NCBI GenBank assembly: GCA_015487365.1
Contig: WFPT01000026.1
Span: 1 to 9,450 of the forward strand
From: Aquificaceae bacterium
GTDB taxonomy: Bacteria > Aquificota > Aquificia > Aquificales > Aquificaceae
Direction of reading: 5' to 3'
Length of the DNA: 9,450 nt
Part shown: positions 7,704 through 9,450 of the stretch, in pieces
How the letters are laid out: every line of letters begins with the position of its first letter
Position numbering within the stretch: the stretch's first letter is position 1
Position numbers and translations under genes: made by a program
Notes under the pieces: model-generated
The model's input: the letters and a program-made list of their open reading frames with translations, nothing else
The model's database searches: none
What the model was told of the DNA's origin: nothing

Positions 7704-8418
7704 CCTCTACCTTAGAAAGGAGCTCCTTGACCTTGCTTAAATCCTTTACCTCGTAAAAGGTATTTATCCTGAGCTTCTTTGCAAGCTCCCTCCCCCTTTC
7801 GTCTAAGTTGGTTAAAGCCCCTAAGATTCTTTCCCTCAAACTGGCCTTTTCGGGACTTATCATAAAGTAATGGGAAAAGAGCTTGGTTTCACTGAAAAAG
7901 AAGGCGTTTATCATGGATTTGGAAAGCTCGTTAAGCTGTTCGTAAAAGTCCCTGTAAAGTATCCCAAAGTGCGCCTCTTTTTTCAGGACTCCCGATATGA
8001 CCGCCTGCCAAGAGTCATAATGTATGACCTTTAAATCCGTTACTCCTACCCTTTTTAGGTAGTATAAACCTAAAAAACTTGCAAATTGGTTATCCACAAA
8101 GCCTATGCTCTTTCCTTTTAGCTGGGTTAAATCCACACTTTCACCCTTCCTCGTAAATAGGACCATCTCGTCGTAGTTGTCATTTCCCGCAACCGTAACA
8201 AAACCCCTTTCCCTTTCAAGTTTTAGGGCATCCAGGGGGTTTGAGTAGGAAAAGTCTATCTCCTTAAACTTTTCGTAATAACAGGGGAAGTCCGTGCAGG
8301 GGACTACGGAAAAGTTTATCTGAGTTTTATCCTTTAAGTAATTTAAAAAGTCTATCCAGTTGGCCCACCTCTTTGAAGAGTCGTGGGGGCATATGGCGGT
8401 CCTTAAAACTTCACCCAT
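7696..8418 (-). CDS. PhnD-like (phosphonate-type) substrate-binding protein without signal peptide
   Basis: The 240 residues resemble type 2 periplasmic binding proteins of the PhnD/SsuA group. Matching parts include an N-terminal LRTAICPHDS, the segment FSYSNPLDALKLERERG (56-72), VLFTRKGESVDLTQLKGKSI (86-105), a central FVDNQFASFLGLYYLKRVGV (107-126), and VISGVLKKEAHFGILYRDFY (140-159), which correspond to the ligand-cleft motifs of the family. Unlike normal PhnD it has no signal peptide or lipobox. The frame upstream of ATG 8418 meets a stop within about 30 nt and holds the promoter, so a leader cannot be missing. It is therefore predicted to be cytoplasmic. Cys10, Cys41 and Cys46 (PCTDFPC) are unusual for an exported solute binder. 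It leads an operon with the acyltransferase and cyclase, and no ABC permease is beside it. The ligand is unknown. Confidence 0.82.
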   Translation of the reverse strand: MGEVLRTAICPHDSSKRWANWIDFLNYLKDKTQINFSVVPCTDFPCYYEKFKEIDFSYSNPLDALKLERERGFVTVAGNDNYDEMVLFTRKGESVDLTQLKGKSIGFVDNQFASFLGLYYLKRVGVTDLKVIHYDSWQAVISGVLKKEAHFGILYRDFYEQLNELSKSMINAFFFSETKLFSHYFMISPEKASLRERILGALTNLDERGRELAKKLRINTFYEVKDLSKVKELLSKVEGA

Positions 8419-8428
8419 AATAGGTTTT

Positions 8429-8437
8429 ATTATAGCA
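8429..8437 (-). promoter_or_regulatory. Extended -10 promoter of the PhnD-like/acyltransferase/cyclase operon
   Basis: The minus strand has TG (8437-8436), C, then TATAAT (8434-8429), the same nine bases as the ahcY promoter. The expected transcription start is near 8422, leaving a leader of about 4 nt before ATG 8418. No good -35 is present. A 12-bp palindrome lies directly upstream. Confidence 0.68.
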
Positions 8438-8438
8438 G

Positions 8439-8450
8439 AGGTTTAAACCT
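8439..8450. promoter_or_regulatory. 12-bp perfect palindrome, possible operator
   Basis: AGGTTTAAACCT is a perfect inverted repeat just upstream of the extended -10 and 2 nt after the stop codon of the upstream gene. Its position suits a regulator overlapping the promoter, but no regulator gene is nearby and the length is modest, so a chance palindrome cannot be excluded. Confidence 0.35.
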
Positions 8451-8452
8451 AC

Positions 8453-9450
8453 TTACTCTTCGTCTATGGTTGAGTAGAGGGGTTTTACCTTCCCTTCGGG
8501 TGTTGAGTCTTCAAAGTCCCTCTCTACTCCAAACTCTTGTATGCAATCTACTAAATTGTGATAAAATTCCGCTACTTTTACAAGGCCCGTTTCCTTCCCA
8601 ACCTCGTTAAAGGCCCTTATTTTGTCGGTAGCCTTTCCCTTACCCCTTTCAACTATTGCTCCCGCATGTCCAAAGGCTACCCCTTCCAAGTTTTCCTGAA
8701 ACCTACCCGCAACAAAGGCTGCAACGGGTTTGTTCCACCTTCCCTCTTTGTAAAGTTTTAGGATGGTTTCAGCTGCCTTTTCCTCGTAGGTCCCTCCTAC
8801 CTCTCCCTGAATGATTACCGCTTTAACGTTTTCATCGTCCGCTATGTTTTCCAAAACGTCCGCAAAGGTGGTGCAAGAAATTACATCTCCTCCCAAGGCT
8901 AAGGCCATATAAACTCCCCATCCCCTCCTCTTGAACATCTCCGCGGTGGTCGTGGTTAAACCCCCAGACTTTGAAAGTATAACCAAACCTCCGTCCGCAT
9001 AAGCTATGGAAGGATTTTTACCCCCAATAGCTCCAATCCTTGCGGGAATCCTTGGGACTATACAACCCAAGGAGGTTGGTCCTACTATAACCACTCCCCT
9101 TTCCCTTGCATAGTGGTAGAAATAAACAGTATCCCTTATGGGAACGTGCTCGGTGATTATGTATATGAGTTTTATTCCCGCATCTATAAGCTCAATTACC
9201 GCATCCTTTACAGAAGAGGGAGGAACATAAACCAAACCGGTATTAACTTCTTTACCTTCTGGTGATTCTAAGGCTTCCCTTACGGTGTTAAAGACTGGAA
9301 CTCCCGCTACCTCCATTCCACCTTTCCCGGGAGTGACTCCCACCTTTATTATTCCCGGATAGAGGGCGTTGGTTTCTGAAACCACCTGTGAGGCTTCCCT
9401 ACCCGTTATGCCCATTACTATAACTCTGGTCCTATCGTTTAGGTAAAGGG
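8453..9450 (-). CDS. ccsB: Probable citryl-CoA synthetase small subunit (SucD/ACL-like), 5' end outside window
   Basis: The 331 visible residues are an ADP/ATP-forming acyl-CoA synthetase alpha subunit. The frame remains open to the window edge: the residues before the internal ATG at 9415 read LYLNDRTRVIV-MGITGREA, the normal start of a CoA-binding Rossmann domain, so 9415 is not the true start and only a few residues are missing. Numbered from that internal Met, motifs are VGVTPGKGG (25-33), VGPTSLGCIVP (111-121), SKSGGLTTTTAEM (148-160), GGDVISCTTFADVL, QGEVGGTYEE (203-212) and the phosphorylated His250 in FGHAGAIV. Succinyl-CoA synthetases usually have TAPPG before MGHAGA; here FGHAGA, a GPTSLG loop and a roughly 30-residue C-terminal extension look more like ATP-citrate lyase. 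This favours citryl-CoA synthetase, which activates citrate in the reductive TCA cycle of Hydrogenobacter-type bacteria. SucD is the alternative. Confidence 0.8.
   Translation of the reverse strand, partial: LYLNDRTRVIVMGITGREASQVVSETNALYPGIIKVGVTPGKGGMEVAGVPVFNTVREALESPEGKEVNTGLVYVPPSSVKDAVIELIDAGIKLIYIITEHVPIRDTVYFYHYARERGVVIVGPTSLGCIVPRIPARIGAIGGKNPSIAYADGGLVILSKSGGLTTTTAEMFKRRGWGVYMALALGGDVISCTTFADVLENIADDENVKAVIIQGEVGGTYEEKAAETILKLYKEGRWNKPVAAFVAGRFQENLEGVAFGHAGAIVERGKGKATDKIRAFNEVGKETGLVKVAEFYHNLVDCIQEFGVERDFEDSTPEGKVKPLYSTIDEE

Noticed and set aside
7415..7756. Plus-strand frame of 113 codons opposite the acyltransferase gene
   Set aside because: It is rich in Pro, Ser, Lys and Arg as expected from antisense of this codon usage, and the opposite strand holds conserved DUF374 motifs.
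8439..8450. Intrinsic terminator for the acyl-CoA synthetase gene
   Set aside because: The 12-bp palindrome has no loop and no following T-run in the direction of transcription. It fits a promoter-linked site better.

Overview
The window looks like chromosome from a thermophilic bacterium of the Aquificaceae (Hydrogenobacter, Thermocrinis or Aquifex type). Arg is written mostly AGG/AGA and Ile mostly ATA, coding strands are purine-rich, and the DNA is packed so tightly that the only non-coding gaps are about 22, 34 and 34 bp. The lumazine synthase closely resembles the Aquifex enzyme as I remember it. The right edge carries a gene that looks like the small subunit of citryl-CoA synthetase, a marker of the reductive TCA cycle variant of this family. 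No alignment could be run, so the genus is inferred.

Layout. 1-458 (minus): N-terminal third of glutamate 5-kinase, cut by the left edge, preceded after only 4 nt by tRNA-Arg(ACG) at 463-539. 562-1947 (plus): RtcB RNA ligase, transcribed away from the tRNA out of a 22-bp AT-rich gap. 1918-2328 (minus): hotdog acyl-CoA thioesterase, overlapping the rtcB 3' end by 30 bp. 2363-5052 (plus): an overlapping four-gene operon of S-adenosylhomocysteine hydrolase, lumazine synthase, a small unrecognised protein resembling an eroded phosphohexomutase first domain, and a LolD/MacB-type ABC ATPase. 5045-8418 (minus): a three-gene overlapping operon of a PhnD-like binding protein without a signal peptide, a DUF374 acyltransferase, and a CHASE2 adenylate cyclase. 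8453-9450 (minus): probable citryl-CoA synthetase small subunit, open at the right edge.

Working together. The plus operon joins housekeeping functions (methyl cycle, riboflavin, export or lipoprotein ATPase) with translational coupling. The minus operon has a sensory and envelope flavour: ligand-binding fold, membrane acyltransferase, membrane cyclase. No mobile elements, CRISPR arrays, riboswitches or convincing intrinsic terminators were found.

The most notable signals are regulatory. Two start regions carry the same extended -10 (TGCTATAAT) so near the ATG that the mRNAs should have almost no leader. Two minus-strand starts (tRNA-Arg and the thioesterase) share TTAAAATWTWTAGGG. Some operon-internal genes (ribH, the cyclase) instead have clear Shine-Dalgarno sequences.
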